From an uncultured Lachnospiraceae bacterium (GTDB lineage: Bacteria > Bacillota > Clostridia > Lachnospirales > Lachnospiraceae), in contig CAJUTU010000005.1 of NCBI GenBank assembly GCA_910589385.1, positions 1-64,000 on the forward strand: a DNA stretch of 64,000 nucleotides, given 5' to 3'. Below, in pieces: positions 16,901 to 25,444 of the stretch. Each line of letters starts with the position of its first letter. Positions within the stretch are counted from its first letter, which is position 1. The translations under genes were made by a program, and so were the position numbers. Below the pieces are notes generated by a model. The model worked only from the letters and a program-made list of their open reading frames with translations. It ran no database searches and was not told where the DNA came from.

Positions 16901-17723
16901 CACCGTATCTTATGAAAATCTGAAAGCCGGACAGGAATATACATTGATCGGGAAATTGATGGATAAGGACACAGAACAGATTGTAAAAGACGCTTGCGGA
17001 AAAGATGTGACAGCAGAGGTCCGCTTTATTCCGAAAGAAAAAAATGGAAAAGCGGAGGTGATATTTACATTTGACGGTTCGCTTTTAGAAGGAAAGACTC
17101 TGGTTGCTTATGAAAGATTAGAGAAGAACGGGAAGGTATATGCTGTCCATGCGGATATCCATGATGAGGAACAGACCGTGTATTTTCCAAAGGTACGGAC
17201 CACGGCAAAGGACGTTAAGACAAACAGCCGTAATGCGGAGGCAGCCGAAGAAACGGTCATAGTGGATTCCGTGTTTTATACAAATCTGACTTCCGGCCTG
17301 GATTATACGGTGGAAGGCATTTTGATGGATAAGGACACTCAGGAACCGCTTTTGCAGAATGGAAAAGAAATTACGGCAAAGACGGAGTTTACGCCTAAGG
17401 AAGAGTCGGGGAGCGTGGATGTGACATTTGAGTTTGACGCATCTGCTCTGGCAGGAAAAACGGCCGTAGCTTATGAAAGTGTGACACATGACGGAAAAGA
17501 AGTGGCGGCACATAAAGACATCGATTATGAAGAACAGACGGTCACATTTCATGCTCCTGAAAAGGAAGTTCCGGAGAAGGACGTGCCAGAGAAAGAAGAG
17601 CCTGCTGTCAATACAGGAAAAACCGTGAAGACAGGGGATTCCCTGGAGATTCTTCCGGCAGTGCTCTTGCTGCTGCTGTCGTTTGGAGTATTGGCTGCAG
17701 CGGCCAGAAGGAAGATTGGATGA
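13965..17723 (+). CDS. Large VaFE/SpaA-type surface-anchored adhesin
   Basis: A secreted wall protein of 1,252 residues. Order: signal peptide (about 1-36, cut after VSVRA); Glu/Gln-rich low-complexity linker (about 37-140); N-terminal domain with GYCAQPNKPTPSGHY (about 200-215) related to adhesin head domains; four SpaA/CnaB-like modules between about 325 and 820, each opening with K-x-D-like strands and closing with E(I/T)xAPxGY-type motifs that supply the isopeptide Glu; three VaFE repeats starting near 830, 955 and 1074 with SVxYxxL and DKDT motifs; then a Pro/Glu hinge, VKTGD, a hydrophobic helix and ARRKIG. The anchor lacks a full LPxTG; a KTGD-type sortase signal is likely. GGAGGAG precedes ATG 13965. 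Probable role is adhesion through self-crosslinked stalks. Confidence 0.88.
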   Translation: MERIFNNMAEAFRTAVAFLLIFSCMVTASAVSVRAEEQMENRAAENTEVTGEIIQEITETAGGDSGEDLNTPKEQQQSGTMQNIMQQDGAAADGAWQQETPQKQSGKEENNENSISFYTEDTKVDEVSGHDAEEEEEDSAQDRPPIGRRYAVGDYGTAYVMGEDGIMLFSTVGSDCTITPGTQHSYGSWVTNEFYVLTEKGNYMGYCAQPNKPTPSGHYQVSQLDNDRIKMALMFGADGPWAKEANALFGGTDNPYPYVHAMIGIEYTGETNGLTNSQITAMRNALAEQMNSGKAQMAIFQEYTVYVAYNDRQDIVWLEYSGPINGTAKLYKSSSDSSVTDGNACYSLSGAEYGIYVDVSCTQQAGTFTTSEAGESDTVELTAGDYWVKEIRAPEGYRKNPVVYPVHVNAGETTEVRVSDVPEYMSAQIELTKMDLETGEAVSQGNAGFAGTQFTIKYYSGYYEKDSLPPEPAKTWVLETKEMADPDGGPARYRALLDERHKISGDDFYVSDGNVVLPLGTVTIEETKAPVGYLLEGAYLQADGNGEKIDGLYISQIRESGHEISLAGGSKYAIYDQIIRGGVKIRKRDFETKGATPQGGADFKNAAFTIVNLNENAVLVDGKSYGRNEEVAMIRTDEEGIAQTGNDLLPYGKYRIIETGAPEGYLEEGVLCREFSIIEDGEMIDLTGPEHSIQNQVKRGDFELRKIDAETQDVMKDVSFKVTSVNTGESHLITTDGNGYYCSAADWNQHTHNTNQGGTEDGLWFGTDQEGNKAPVNDKLGALPYDTYILEEIPSEANEGKIMLKTTFVVYKDRVTVNLGNLENKGPEEGTPAISTSARNEATGDHYGAAGNVTVVDSVIYSGLKEKEEYLLKCMPVSRSTGEQIMDKEGNKVAAEKTFTASASAGIVEIECTFDASGLGGSDIVIYEELYCKDKKIAEHKDLEDEGQTIHFPKIGTKAADAESGTNMIAAGEKISIIDTVSYENLKAGQEYTLIGKLMDKDTEQIVKDACGKDVTAEVRFIPKEKNGKAEVIFTFDGSLLEGKTLVAYERLEKNGKVYAVHADIHDEEQTVYFPKVRTTAKDVKTNSRNAEAAEETVIVDSVFYTNLTSGLDYTVEGILMDKDTQEPLLQNGKEITAKTEFTPKEESGSVDVTFEFDASALAGKTAVAYESVTHDGKEVAAHKDIDYEEQTVTFHAPEKEVPEKDVPEKEEPAVNTGKTVKTGDSLEILPAVLLLLLSFGVLAAAARRKIG

Positions 17724-17842
17724 AAACATAGTTTCTATATTTTAGAAAGGATTCCTTCACTTTCTGCTTTTCTTTCAGAGAATTGTGTGATAGAATAGCA
17801 GACAGAAAAAGGGTGCTCACCAAGATAAAGGAGGATGTCATA

Positions 17843-19120
17843 ATGGGAATGACGATGACGCAGAAAATACTGGCAGCCCATGCAGGACTGGATTCTGTAT
17901 CAGCGGGCCAACTGATAGAAGCGAAGTTAGACGTGGTGATGGCAAACGATATTACCGGGCCGATGGCACTGCCTATTTTCCGGGAGATGGCTGAAAAAGT
18001 ATATGATAAAGACAAAGTGGTCCTTGTACCGGATCATTTTACACCGAATAAGGATATCAAATCAGCGGAGAATTCAAAGGCAATCCGGGAGTTCGCAAAG
18101 GATCAGGGGCTGAGCTGGTTTTTTGAACAGGGAAAATCCGGTGTGGAGCATGCGATCCTGCCAGAGGCAGGGGTTGTCACAGCAGGAGAATGTATTATCG
18201 GCGCGGATTCTCATACTTGTACATACGGTGCGCTGGGCGCATTTTCTACCGGGGTGGGTACAACGGATATTGCGACGGGAATGGCGACTGGGGAGTTGTG
18301 GTTTAAAGTTCCAAGCGCGGTCAAGTTTGTGTTGACCGGGAAGCCGGGGCCGTATGTGAGTGGAAAGGATATTATCATCCACATTATCGGGAAGATCGGT
18401 GTGGACGGGGCGCTTTATAAATCTATGGAATTTACCGGAGACGGAATTGCGAGCCTGTCTATGGACGATCGGTTCACGATGGCGAACATGGCAATCGAGG
18501 CAGGCGCGAAAAACGGGATTTTCCCGGTGGATGAGCAGGCGGAAGGCTATATTAAGGAACATTCTAAAAAGGAATACCATATCTATACGGCAGATGCGGA
18601 CGCAGAGTATGATGAGGTTGTGGAAATCCATCTTGATGAAGTACGTCCAACCATTGCATTTCCGCATCTACCAGGCAATGCAAAGACCATCGACGAGGTG
18701 GAGGCGATGGAGCCGATCCGGATCGATCAGGTCGTGATAGGTTCCTGTACCAATGGACGTATGGAAGATATGAGGAAAGCTGCGGCAATCTTGAAAGGCC
18801 ATACAGTTCATCCAGATGTCAGGGTGATGGTGATACCTGCCACACAGAAGATTTACAAGCAGTGTATCGCGGAAGGACTGGTTGACATTTTTATTGATGC
18901 AGGCTGTGCGGTGAATACGCCGAGCTGCGGTCCATGTATGGGCGGTCATATGGGCGTTATGGCAGCAGGAGAAAGATGTGTGTCTACGACGAACCGGAAT
19001 TTTGTAGGACGGATGGGACATGTGGATTCTCTGATCTATCTGGCTTCCCCGGAAGTGGCGGCAGCCAGCGCGATCGCAGGCTGTATTGCAAATCCGGAGA
19101 AAGTAGGTGACAGGGTATGA
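17843..19120 (+). CDS. leuC: 3-isopropylmalate dehydratase large subunit (homoaconitase-type)
   Basis: A 425-residue large subunit of the aconitase superfamily. With LeuD it isomerises 2-isopropylmalate to 3-isopropylmalate in leucine synthesis. 4Fe-4S ligand motifs are visible: GADSHTCTYGALGAF (about 119-133), GSCTNGRMEDM (about 299-309) and CGPCMG (about 360-365). At about 420 residues it belongs to the short archaeal-type/HacA-like group, so homoaconitase or dimethylmalate dehydratase activity is a lesser possibility. The start at 17843 is set by AAGGAGG nine bases upstream. It overlaps leuD by four bases (ATGA); leuA and leuB are not in the window. Confidence 0.92.
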   Translation: MGMTMTQKILAAHAGLDSVSAGQLIEAKLDVVMANDITGPMALPIFREMAEKVYDKDKVVLVPDHFTPNKDIKSAENSKAIREFAKDQGLSWFFEQGKSGVEHAILPEAGVVTAGECIIGADSHTCTYGALGAFSTGVGTTDIATGMATGELWFKVPSAVKFVLTGKPGPYVSGKDIIIHIIGKIGVDGALYKSMEFTGDGIASLSMDDRFTMANMAIEAGAKNGIFPVDEQAEGYIKEHSKKEYHIYTADADAEYDEVVEIHLDEVRPTIAFPHLPGNAKTIDEVEAMEPIRIDQVVIGSCTNGRMEDMRKAAAILKGHTVHPDVRVMVIPATQKIYKQCIAEGLVDIFIDAGCAVNTPSCGPCMGGHMGVMAAGERCVSTTNRNFVGRMGHVDSLIYLASPEVAAASAIAGCIANPEKVGDRV

Positions 19121-19617
19121 AAGCATTAGGACACGTTTTTAAATATGGAGATAATGTAGATACAGACGTTATCATTCCGGCAAGATATCTGAATTCCTTT
19201 GACGCGCAGGAACTGGCAAGCCATGCTATGGTGGATATTGACCCGGATTTTGTGAAAAAGGTGCAGCCTGGCGATTTGATCGTGGCGAATAAAAATTTTG
19301 GCTGCGGGTCTTCCCGGGAACATGCGCCGCTGTGTTTAAAAACGGCAGGAGTAAGCTGCGTGATCGCAGAGACTTTTGCACGGATTTTCTATAGGAATGC
19401 CATTAATATCGGTCTTCCGATCATTGAATGCCCGGAGGCGGCAAAAGGGATCGAAGCCGGGGACGAAGTGGAAGTGGATTTTGACAACGGAAGGATTTAT
19501 AACCGGACAAAGGGCACAGAGTTCCAGGGGCAGGCATTTCCAGAGTTTATGCAAAAGCTGATTGCCGCAGGCGGGCTGGTGAAATATACCAACAGTAAAA
19601 AAGCGGAAGAGGCATAG
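19117..19617 (+). CDS. leuD: 3-isopropylmalate dehydratase small subunit
   Basis: A 166-residue small subunit that forms the swivelling domain completing the LeuC active site. Family motifs include DTDVIIPARYLN (about 12-23), NFGCGSSREHAP (about 53-64) and FARIFYRNAINIGLP (about 83-97). The start codon overlaps the leuC stop as ATGA, indicating coupled translation and equal stoichiometry. Length is typical of the short archaeal-type LeuD. Confidence 0.94.
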   Translation: MKALGHVFKYGDNVDTDVIIPARYLNSFDAQELASHAMVDIDPDFVKKVQPGDLIVANKNFGCGSSREHAPLCLKTAGVSCVIAETFARIFYRNAINIGLPIIECPEAAKGIEAGDEVEVDFDNGRIYNRTKGTEFQGQAFPEFMQKLIAAGGLVKYTNSKKAEEA

Positions 19618-19635
19618 GATAAAAGAGCAAATGAG

Positions 19636-19670
19636 AGGACAGTGGAGACAGAAATGTTGTACGCTGTCCT
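19636..19670 (+). other. Intergenic hairpin between leuD and thrC
   Basis: Seven-base stem AGGACAG/CTGTCCT with a loop of about 21 bases, followed by ATTTCT. It is weak as a terminator and could be a partial terminator or mRNA-processing site. Confidence 0.35.
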
Positions 19671-19707
19671 ATTTCTAGTATATGAGAAAGAGAAGAGGGC
19701 TGATGAT

Positions 19708-21195
19708 ATGAATCTACTATATAAAAGTACGCGGGATGCACAGCATACAGTGACAGCTTCGGAGGCGATCCTGAAGGGGCTTGCTCCAGACGGCGGTTTG
19801 TTTGTGCCGGTGTCTGTACCAAAGCTGGATGTGGCAATGGAAGAGTTAAAAGGGATGTCTTATCAGGAGACGGCATATGCAGTGATGAAGCAGTTCCTGA
19901 CAGATTTCACTGAGGAAGAGTTAAGGCATTGTATTGACAGCGCTTATGATTCAAAATTTGATACGGAAGTGATCGCGCCATTGGTAAAAGTGGGTGACAC
20001 TTATCATTTGGAGCTGTTCCATGGGGCAACCATCGCATTCAAGGATATGGCGCTCTCCATTTTGCCCCATCTTCTGACTACGTCAGCCAGAAAGAACCAT
20101 GTGGAGAATGAGATCGTCATATTGACAGCCACTTCCGGCGATACCGGGAAAGCGGCTCTGGCCGGGTTTGCAGATGTACCCGGAACGAGGATTATTGTCT
20201 TTTATCCGAAAAACGGGGTCAGCCGCGTGCAGGAACTACAGATGGTTACGCAGAAAGGGAGCAACACGGCGGTTGTGGCAATCCATGGGAATTTTGACAA
20301 TGCACAGAGCGGTGTGAAAGCCCTGTTTGAAGATAAAGAACTAGAACAGGAAATGACGGAGAAGGGATATCAGTTTTCTTCTGCAAATTCCATCAATATC
20401 GGGCGTCTGGTTCCACAGGTGGTATATTATGTCTATGCCTACGCAAAGCTTCTGGATAATGGTGAGATCGTGCAGGGAGAAGAGATCAATGTGACTGTGC
20501 CTACCGGGAACTTTGGAAACATTCTGGCTGCTTACTATGCAAAGCAGATGGGTGTGCCTATTGCAAAGCTTATCTGTGCTTCTAATGAAAATAAAGTATT
20601 GTTTGATTTCTTCCAGACAGGGACTTATGATAAAAACCGGGAGTTTGTGCTGACCTCTTCTCCGTCTATGGATATACTGATCTCCAGTAATCTGGAAAGG
20701 CTGATCTATGCAATTGCCGGGCAGGATGACGGGAAAGACAGGGAACTGATGGAGGCGCTGAAGTCAGAAGGCAGATATGAGATCACGCCGGAGATGCGGG
20801 GGCGGCTTTCCGATTTTGCGGGAGGATATGCTACAGAAGAGGAGACCATGGCGGCAATCCGTAATACTTACAATTCTACCGGATATGTGATGGATACACA
20901 TACGGCTGTGGCATCCCACGTGTGCAGGGCGTACAGAGAAGACAGCGGCGACCATAAAAAGGCTGTGGTCGCGTCTACGGCAAGCCCATATAAATTTGTG
21001 AAAAGCGTGATGAGTGCGATTGATGGGAAATATGAGGCTATGGATGAGTTTGATCTGATAGACGAGCTGGAAAAGGTTTCACGGACTGCGGTGCCGAATG
21101 CGATCAAAGAAATCAGGAATGCACAGATTCTGCATACCAGAGAATGTGACGCAGATAAGATGAAAGAGACGGTAAAGGAAATTTTGGATATATAG
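19708..21195 (+). CDS. thrC: Threonine synthase
   Basis: A 495-residue PLP enzyme converting O-phosphohomoserine to threonine. The PLP lysine is in HGATIAFKDMALS (Lys about 112). The phosphate-binding and substrate region TATSGDTGKAALAGF follows (about 139-153), then PTGNFGNILAAYYAK (about 266-280). The N-terminal DGGLFVP motif (about 28-34) is a hallmark of long-form threonine synthases. The start at 19708 matches family N-termini (YKSTRD); upstream codons in frame look non-coding. Together with asd this places two aspartate-family genes in the region. Confidence 0.94.
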   Translation: MNLLYKSTRDAQHTVTASEAILKGLAPDGGLFVPVSVPKLDVAMEELKGMSYQETAYAVMKQFLTDFTEEELRHCIDSAYDSKFDTEVIAPLVKVGDTYHLELFHGATIAFKDMALSILPHLLTTSARKNHVENEIVILTATSGDTGKAALAGFADVPGTRIIVFYPKNGVSRVQELQMVTQKGSNTAVVAIHGNFDNAQSGVKALFEDKELEQEMTEKGYQFSSANSINIGRLVPQVVYYVYAYAKLLDNGEIVQGEEINVTVPTGNFGNILAAYYAKQMGVPIAKLICASNENKVLFDFFQTGTYDKNREFVLTSSPSMDILISSNLERLIYAIAGQDDGKDRELMEALKSEGRYEITPEMRGRLSDFAGGYATEEETMAAIRNTYNSTGYVMDTHTAVASHVCRAYREDSGDHKKAVVASTASPYKFVKSVMSAIDGKYEAMDEFDLIDELEKVSRTAVPNAIKEIRNAQILHTRECDADKMKETVKEILDI

Positions 21196-21271
21196 CGGCG
21201 GATGTGATAAATTTACCGGTATATATTTATGCAGCCATACATTTTATATAGAAGGGACGGTATAGTAGTAT

Positions 21272-21820
21272 ATGAAAACAGTCAGTGTTTTTTTGGCAGA
21301 CGGATTTGAAGAAATTGAAGGACTTACCGTAGTGGATATCCTGCGGAGGGCAGGCGTTCAGGTAGATACGGTGTCCGTCACCGGAGATAAAACAATCCAT
21401 GGGGCGCATCAGATTGATGTGCAGGCGGATTTTTTGTTTGAGGAAATGGATTTCACACAGGCGGATATGCTTGTGCTTCCAGGAGGGATGCCAGGAACCA
21501 AAAATCTTATGGAGCATAAGGGGCTTCGTGGGCTTCTTGAGGCACATCATGAACAAGGGCAGTATATTGGAGCTATTTGTGCGGCGCCGAGTATTCTCGG
21601 CAGGCTTGGATTTTTAAAAGGGCGGAAAGCCTGCTGTTATCCTTCCTTTGAAGAGAAGTTAGAAGGCGCGGATGTGGTACAAGATGCGGTTTGTGTGGAT
21701 GGGCATCTGATCACGGGCCGCGGGATGGGGACGGCAATCCCGTTTGCGCTGAAATTAACGGAAGTGCTGTGCGGAGAAGAGAAAGCCGGGGAAATCGGAC
21801 GGTCGATCATCTATTTATAA
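21272..21820 (+). CDS. DJ-1/PfpI-family protein (YajL/ThiJ-like)
   Basis: A 182-residue class-I glutamine-amidotransferase-like protein of the DJ-1 family. Visible motifs: FLADGFEEIE with the conserved acidic residue (about 7-16), LPGGMPG (about 70-76), and the nucleophile-elbow Cys in GAICAAPSILG (Cys about 104). Family members act as chaperones, glyoxalase-like enzymes or oxidative-stress proteins; the exact reaction cannot be assigned. GAAGGGACGG lies upstream of the ATG. It is a single gene between thrC and tig. Confidence 0.9.
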   Translation: MKTVSVFLADGFEEIEGLTVVDILRRAGVQVDTVSVTGDKTIHGAHQIDVQADFLFEEMDFTQADMLVLPGGMPGTKNLMEHKGLRGLLEAHHEQGQYIGAICAAPSILGRLGFLKGRKACCYPSFEEKLEGADVVQDAVCVDGHLITGRGMGTAIPFALKLTEVLCGEEKAGEIGRSIIYL

Positions 21821-21837
21821 GAAGAATGAAAAAGTGC

Positions 21838-21866
21838 TGGAAATCAAAAGTCTCTTGTGCTATACT
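21838..21866 (+). promoter_or_regulatory. Promoter of tig
   Basis: -35 TGGAAA (21838-21843), 17-base spacer, extended -10 TGCTATACT with TATACT at 21861-21866. The leader to the tig start is about 130 bases. Confidence 0.55.
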
Positions 21867-22003
21867 TGTGTAATGATTGTGGGCGTATGCCCGTGCATGC
21901 ACGAGAGGCAATTGATTTGCCGTGCAGATTGAGCAGGAACAGCAGGAGAAGATTTTGTTATCTGCATACAGTTCCCTACAAATGTCAAGGAGGAAATTAA
22001 GAA

Positions 22004-23290
22004 ATGAGTCTACAGGTAGAAAAGTTAGAGCATAATATGGCAAAGCTTACGATCGAGGTTGCAGCAGAGGATGTGGAGAAAGCGCTTCAGGCTGCATATC
22101 TGAAAGAGCGTAAAAGGATTTCTATACCAGGTTTCAGAAAGGGAAAAGTACCGCGCCAGATGGTAGAGAAGATGTATGGTCCGGAAGTATTCTATGATGA
22201 AGCTGTGAACCGTATGATTCCTGAGTATTATGGAAAGGCTTATGACGAGTGTGATCTGGATATCGTATCCCAGCCTGAGATTGACGTGGTCCAGATGGAG
22301 AAAGGACAGCCGTTTATCTTCACTGCAGAAGTCGCTGTAAAGCCAGAAGTAACATTGGGTGAATATAAAGGGCTGAAAGTGGATAAGATTTCAGTGGAAG
22401 TGACAGCGGAAGATGTAGAAGCAGAGATTCAGAGAGAACGTGAACGCAACGGACGTACTGTGGAGGTCACAGGCCGCGCTGTTCAGGATAAGGACATGGT
22501 TACGCTGGATTTTGAGGGCTTTGTGGACGGAGAGGCTTTTGAAGGCGGAAAAGGTACGGATTATTCGCTGACTATCGGCTCCGGTTCCTTTATTCCGGGA
22601 TTTGAAGAACAGCTGATCGGGGCAGAGATTGACAAAGAGATGGAAGTGAATGTAACTTTCCCGGAAGAATACCATGCAAAAGAACTGGCAGGGAAACCGG
22701 CTGTATTTAAATGTACGATAAAGACGATCAAGGAAAGAGAACTGCCGGAGCTGGATGATGAGTTTGCTTCCGAGGTATCCGAATGTGAGACTTTAGAGGA
22801 ATACAGAGCAGAAGTAGAGAAAAAACTTGTAGACAGAAAGAATGCAGCGGCACGGGAGCAAGTGGAGGATCAGTCTGTTGAGCAGGCCGCAGAGAATGCA
22901 GAGATGGATATTCCGCAGCCTATGGTGGATCTGCAGGTGCGGAATATGCAGGACGACATGTCCTACCGTCTGCAGATGCAGGGAATGACAAAGGAAATGT
23001 ATTACCAGATGACAGGACTTTCGGAGGAACGGCTGAAACAGGATATGGAAAAACAGGCTATGAAGAATATCCGGACAAGACTGACTCTGGAAGCAGTTGC
23101 CAAGGCAGAGAACATCCAGGTGTCTGAAGAACGTCTGGAAGAGGAACTGCAGAAGATGGCAGACACTTATCAGATGGAAGTAGAGAAGCTGAAAGAAAAT
23201 ATGGGTGAAGAACGGATAGAAGAATTGAAGGAGAGCATTGTTGTTCAGGATGCAATCACATTGATTGCGGATGCAGCGGTGGAAGAATAA
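22004..23290 (+). CDS. tig: Trigger factor, ribosome-associated chaperone
   Basis: A 428-residue chaperone that binds nascent chains at the ribosome exit. The N-terminal ribosome-binding domain contains the GFRKGKVPRQM signature (about residues 43-53). The FKBP-type prolyl isomerase domain follows (about 155-245) with VTLDFEGFVDGEAFEGGKG and FIPGFEEQLIGAE. The C-terminal helical chaperone domain is rich in Glu, Lys and Met. It heads the block tig - clpP - clpX - lon - engB, a common Firmicute arrangement. AAGGAGG precedes the ATG. Confidence 0.96.
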   Translation: MSLQVEKLEHNMAKLTIEVAAEDVEKALQAAYLKERKRISIPGFRKGKVPRQMVEKMYGPEVFYDEAVNRMIPEYYGKAYDECDLDIVSQPEIDVVQMEKGQPFIFTAEVAVKPEVTLGEYKGLKVDKISVEVTAEDVEAEIQRERERNGRTVEVTGRAVQDKDMVTLDFEGFVDGEAFEGGKGTDYSLTIGSGSFIPGFEEQLIGAEIDKEMEVNVTFPEEYHAKELAGKPAVFKCTIKTIKERELPELDDEFASEVSECETLEEYRAEVEKKLVDRKNAAAREQVEDQSVEQAAENAEMDIPQPMVDLQVRNMQDDMSYRLQMQGMTKEMYYQMTGLSEERLKQDMEKQAMKNIRTRLTLEAVAKAENIQVSEERLEEELQKMADTYQMEVEKLKENMGEERIEELKESIVVQDAITLIADAAVEE

Positions 23291-23351
23291 AGAAAAGCCG
23301 CAGCCTATATCCTGTCAGGATGTAAATTGTGAGTAAGAATAAAGATCCTTA

Positions 23352-23376
23352 AGCCTGCTCGTTTTACGAGCAGGCT
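23352..23376 (+). other. Hairpin between tig and clpP
   Basis: Perfect 11-bp stem AGCCTGCTCGT/ACGAGCAGGCT with a 3-base loop and no T-run after it. It is more likely an RNA stability or processing element, or a leaky terminator, than a full terminator. Confidence 0.5.
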
Positions 23377-23407
23377 GGAAGCATGATTTCAGAAGGGAGA
23401 TTTTTAG

Positions 23408-23989
23408 ATGAGTTTAGTACCTTATGTCATTGAACAGACGAGCCGCGGAGAACGTTCTTATGATATTTATTCCAGATTGTTGAAAGACAGGATCATTTTT
23501 CTGGGAGAAGAAGTGACAGATGTTTCTGCAAATATTGTTGTGGCTCAGCTTCTGTTTCTGGAGGCAGATGACCCGAATAAGGACATCCAGCTCTATATCA
23601 ACAGCCCAGGCGGTTCTGTGACTGCGGGCCTGGCAATCTATGATACGATGCAGTATATTAAATGTGATGTATCTACGGTATGTATCGGTATGGCAGCCAG
23701 CATGGGGTCTTTCCTGCTTTCCGGCGGAACAAAGGGCAAGCGTTTCGCCCTGCCGAATGCGGAGATTATGATTCATCAGCCTTCCGGCGGAGCCAGGGGG
23801 CAGGCAACGGAAATCCAGATTGCCGCAGAGCATATCCTGCGGACCAGAAAGCGGTTAAATGAGATTCTGGCAGCCAATACCGGCCAGCCTTTGGAGACCA
23901 TACAGGTAGATACGGAAAGAGATAATTTCATGTCTGCTGAGGAAGCAAAGGAATATGGACTGGTTGATGAAGTCATTGCCAAACATTAA
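23408..23989 (+). CDS. clpP: ATP-dependent Clp protease proteolytic subunit
   Basis: A 193-residue serine protease subunit forming the tetradecameric ClpP barrel that degrades substrates delivered by ClpX. The catalytic Ser is in GMAASMGSFLL (about 98), the His in MIHQPSGGARGQ (about 123) and the Asp about 50 residues later. AGAAGGGAGA lies upstream. Length is normal and no propeptide is needed beyond a few residues. It is 23 bases upstream of clpX, so the two are co-transcribed. Confidence 0.97.
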   Translation: MSLVPYVIEQTSRGERSYDIYSRLLKDRIIFLGEEVTDVSANIVVAQLLFLEADDPNKDIQLYINSPGGSVTAGLAIYDTMQYIKCDVSTVCIGMAASMGSFLLSGGTKGKRFALPNAEIMIHQPSGGARGQATEIQIAAEHILRTRKRLNEILAANTGQPLETIQVDTERDNFMSAEEAKEYGLVDEVIAKH

Positions 23990-24012
23990 GGGATTATATG
24001 AGGTGAAAACAG

Positions 24013-25284
24013 ATGGCAGGAAAAATGATGGAAGATATTGTAAGATGTTCTTTCTGTAACAAGCCGCAGACACAGGTCCGCAAATTGATCTCAGGGCCCA
24101 ACGGGGCATTTATCTGTGATGAATGTGTGGAGGTGTGTTCTGAAATTATTGAAGAAGAATTGGAATATGATGAGAGAAATCCTTTTGCGGATATCAATCT
24201 GCTCACACCGGAGGAGATGAAAGCATTTCTGGATGACTATGTGATCGGACAGGAAGAAGCGAAGAAAGTACTTTCGGTTGCGGTGTATAATCATTATAAA
24301 CGGATTCTGGCGGAGCAGGATTTGGGGGTAGAGCTGCAGAAGAGCAATATTCTGATGCTGGGGCCTACAGGATGTGGGAAGACTCTTCTTGCTCAGACAC
24401 TTGCAAAAGTTCTGAACGTTCCCTTTGCAATCGCGGATGCTACGGCTTTGACAGAAGCAGGGTATGTGGGGGAAGATGTGGAGAATATTCTTCTGAAAGT
24501 GATCCAGGCGGCTGATGGAGACATCGAACGCGCAGAACACGGCATTATCTACATCGATGAGATTGATAAGATTACAAGAAAATCTGAAAATCCATCTATT
24601 ACCCGTGATGTATCCGGAGAAGGTGTACAGCAGGCTCTTTTGAAGATCATAGAAGGAACAGTGGCATCTGTTCCGCCCCAGGGCGGAAGAAAACATCCTC
24701 ATCAGGAACTCATCCAGATTGATACTACGAATATTTTGTTTATCTGCGGCGGGGCATTTGAGGGACTTGACAAGATCATTGAGACACGTTTGGACAGAAA
24801 GTCTATTGGTTTTAACGCGGAGATCACGGCGCAGCATGAGTATAATGTAGATGTGCTGTTAAAGGAAGCGCTTCCCCAGGATTTGGTGAAATTTGGCCTG
24901 ATTCCTGAGCTGGTAGGACGTCTTCCGGTAACAGTGTCTCTGGAGATGTTGGATAAGAAAGCGTTGATCCGGATTTTGACAGAGCCAAAGAGCGCAATTG
25001 TCAAACAGTATCAAAAGCTTCTGGAGCTGGATGGTGTCCGGCTGGTATTTGACCGTGATGCATTGACTGCCATTGCAGAGACGACATTGGCACGAAAGAC
25101 GGGAGCCAGAGGACTGAGGGCCATCATGGAGGGAATCATGATGGATACGATGTTCCGTGTGCCCTCAGATTCAACCATCAAAGAGTGCAGGATTACGAAG
25201 GACACTGTGAAGGGTACGGGGCAGCCTTTATATGAATGTGACGGGGAAGAACGCAGGTCGTTTTTAACACCGCGCAGCGCTTAG
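24013..25284 (+). CDS. clpX: ATP-dependent Clp protease ATP-binding subunit ClpX
   Basis: A 423-residue AAA+ unfoldase. The N-terminal zinc-binding domain has the four-Cys pattern CSFCNK...CDECVEVC (about residues 13-37). Walker A GPTGCGKT is at about 117-124, Walker B IIYIDEIDKI at about 178-187, and a IGF-type ClpP-docking loop appears at KSIGFNAE (about 262-269). It is followed by a modest hairpin (25301-25337) that may end the clpPX transcript. Confidence 0.97.
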   Translation: MAGKMMEDIVRCSFCNKPQTQVRKLISGPNGAFICDECVEVCSEIIEEELEYDERNPFADINLLTPEEMKAFLDDYVIGQEEAKKVLSVAVYNHYKRILAEQDLGVELQKSNILMLGPTGCGKTLLAQTLAKVLNVPFAIADATALTEAGYVGEDVENILLKVIQAADGDIERAEHGIIYIDEIDKITRKSENPSITRDVSGEGVQQALLKIIEGTVASVPPQGGRKHPHQELIQIDTTNILFICGGAFEGLDKIIETRLDRKSIGFNAEITAQHEYNVDVLLKEALPQDLVKFGLIPELVGRLPVTVSLEMLDKKALIRILTEPKSAIVKQYQKLLELDGVRLVFDRDALTAIAETTLARKTGARGLRAIMEGIMMDTMFRVPSDSTIKECRITKDTVKGTGQPLYECDGEERRSFLTPRSA

Positions 25285-25300
25285 GTAATATAAGAAACAG

Positions 25301-25337
25301 GGGCGGGTATTATGGGAAGACCAGATACCTGCCTTTT
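25301..25337 (+). terminator. Terminator after clpX
   Basis: Stem GGCGGGTAT/ATACCTGCC (one G-U) with a loop of about 14 bases, followed by TTTT. Confidence 0.6.
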
Positions 25338-25444
25338 CATATAGGACGCAGGTTGAGTAAGATGTAAGAAGGTTTGTGGGAATAATAGAAACCTATGAGT
25401 GACTTTTTGCATAGAATAGTTGCGGATTTGGAGGACAAATATAC

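Noticed and set aside
23300..23407. CtsR heptad operator before clpP
   Set aside because: No tandem GGTCAAA-type heptads were found, only a hairpin.
24091..24837. 248-codon minus-strand frame across clpX
   Set aside because: Antisense shadow of a conserved gene with Cys/Phe/Ile-rich unlikely composition.
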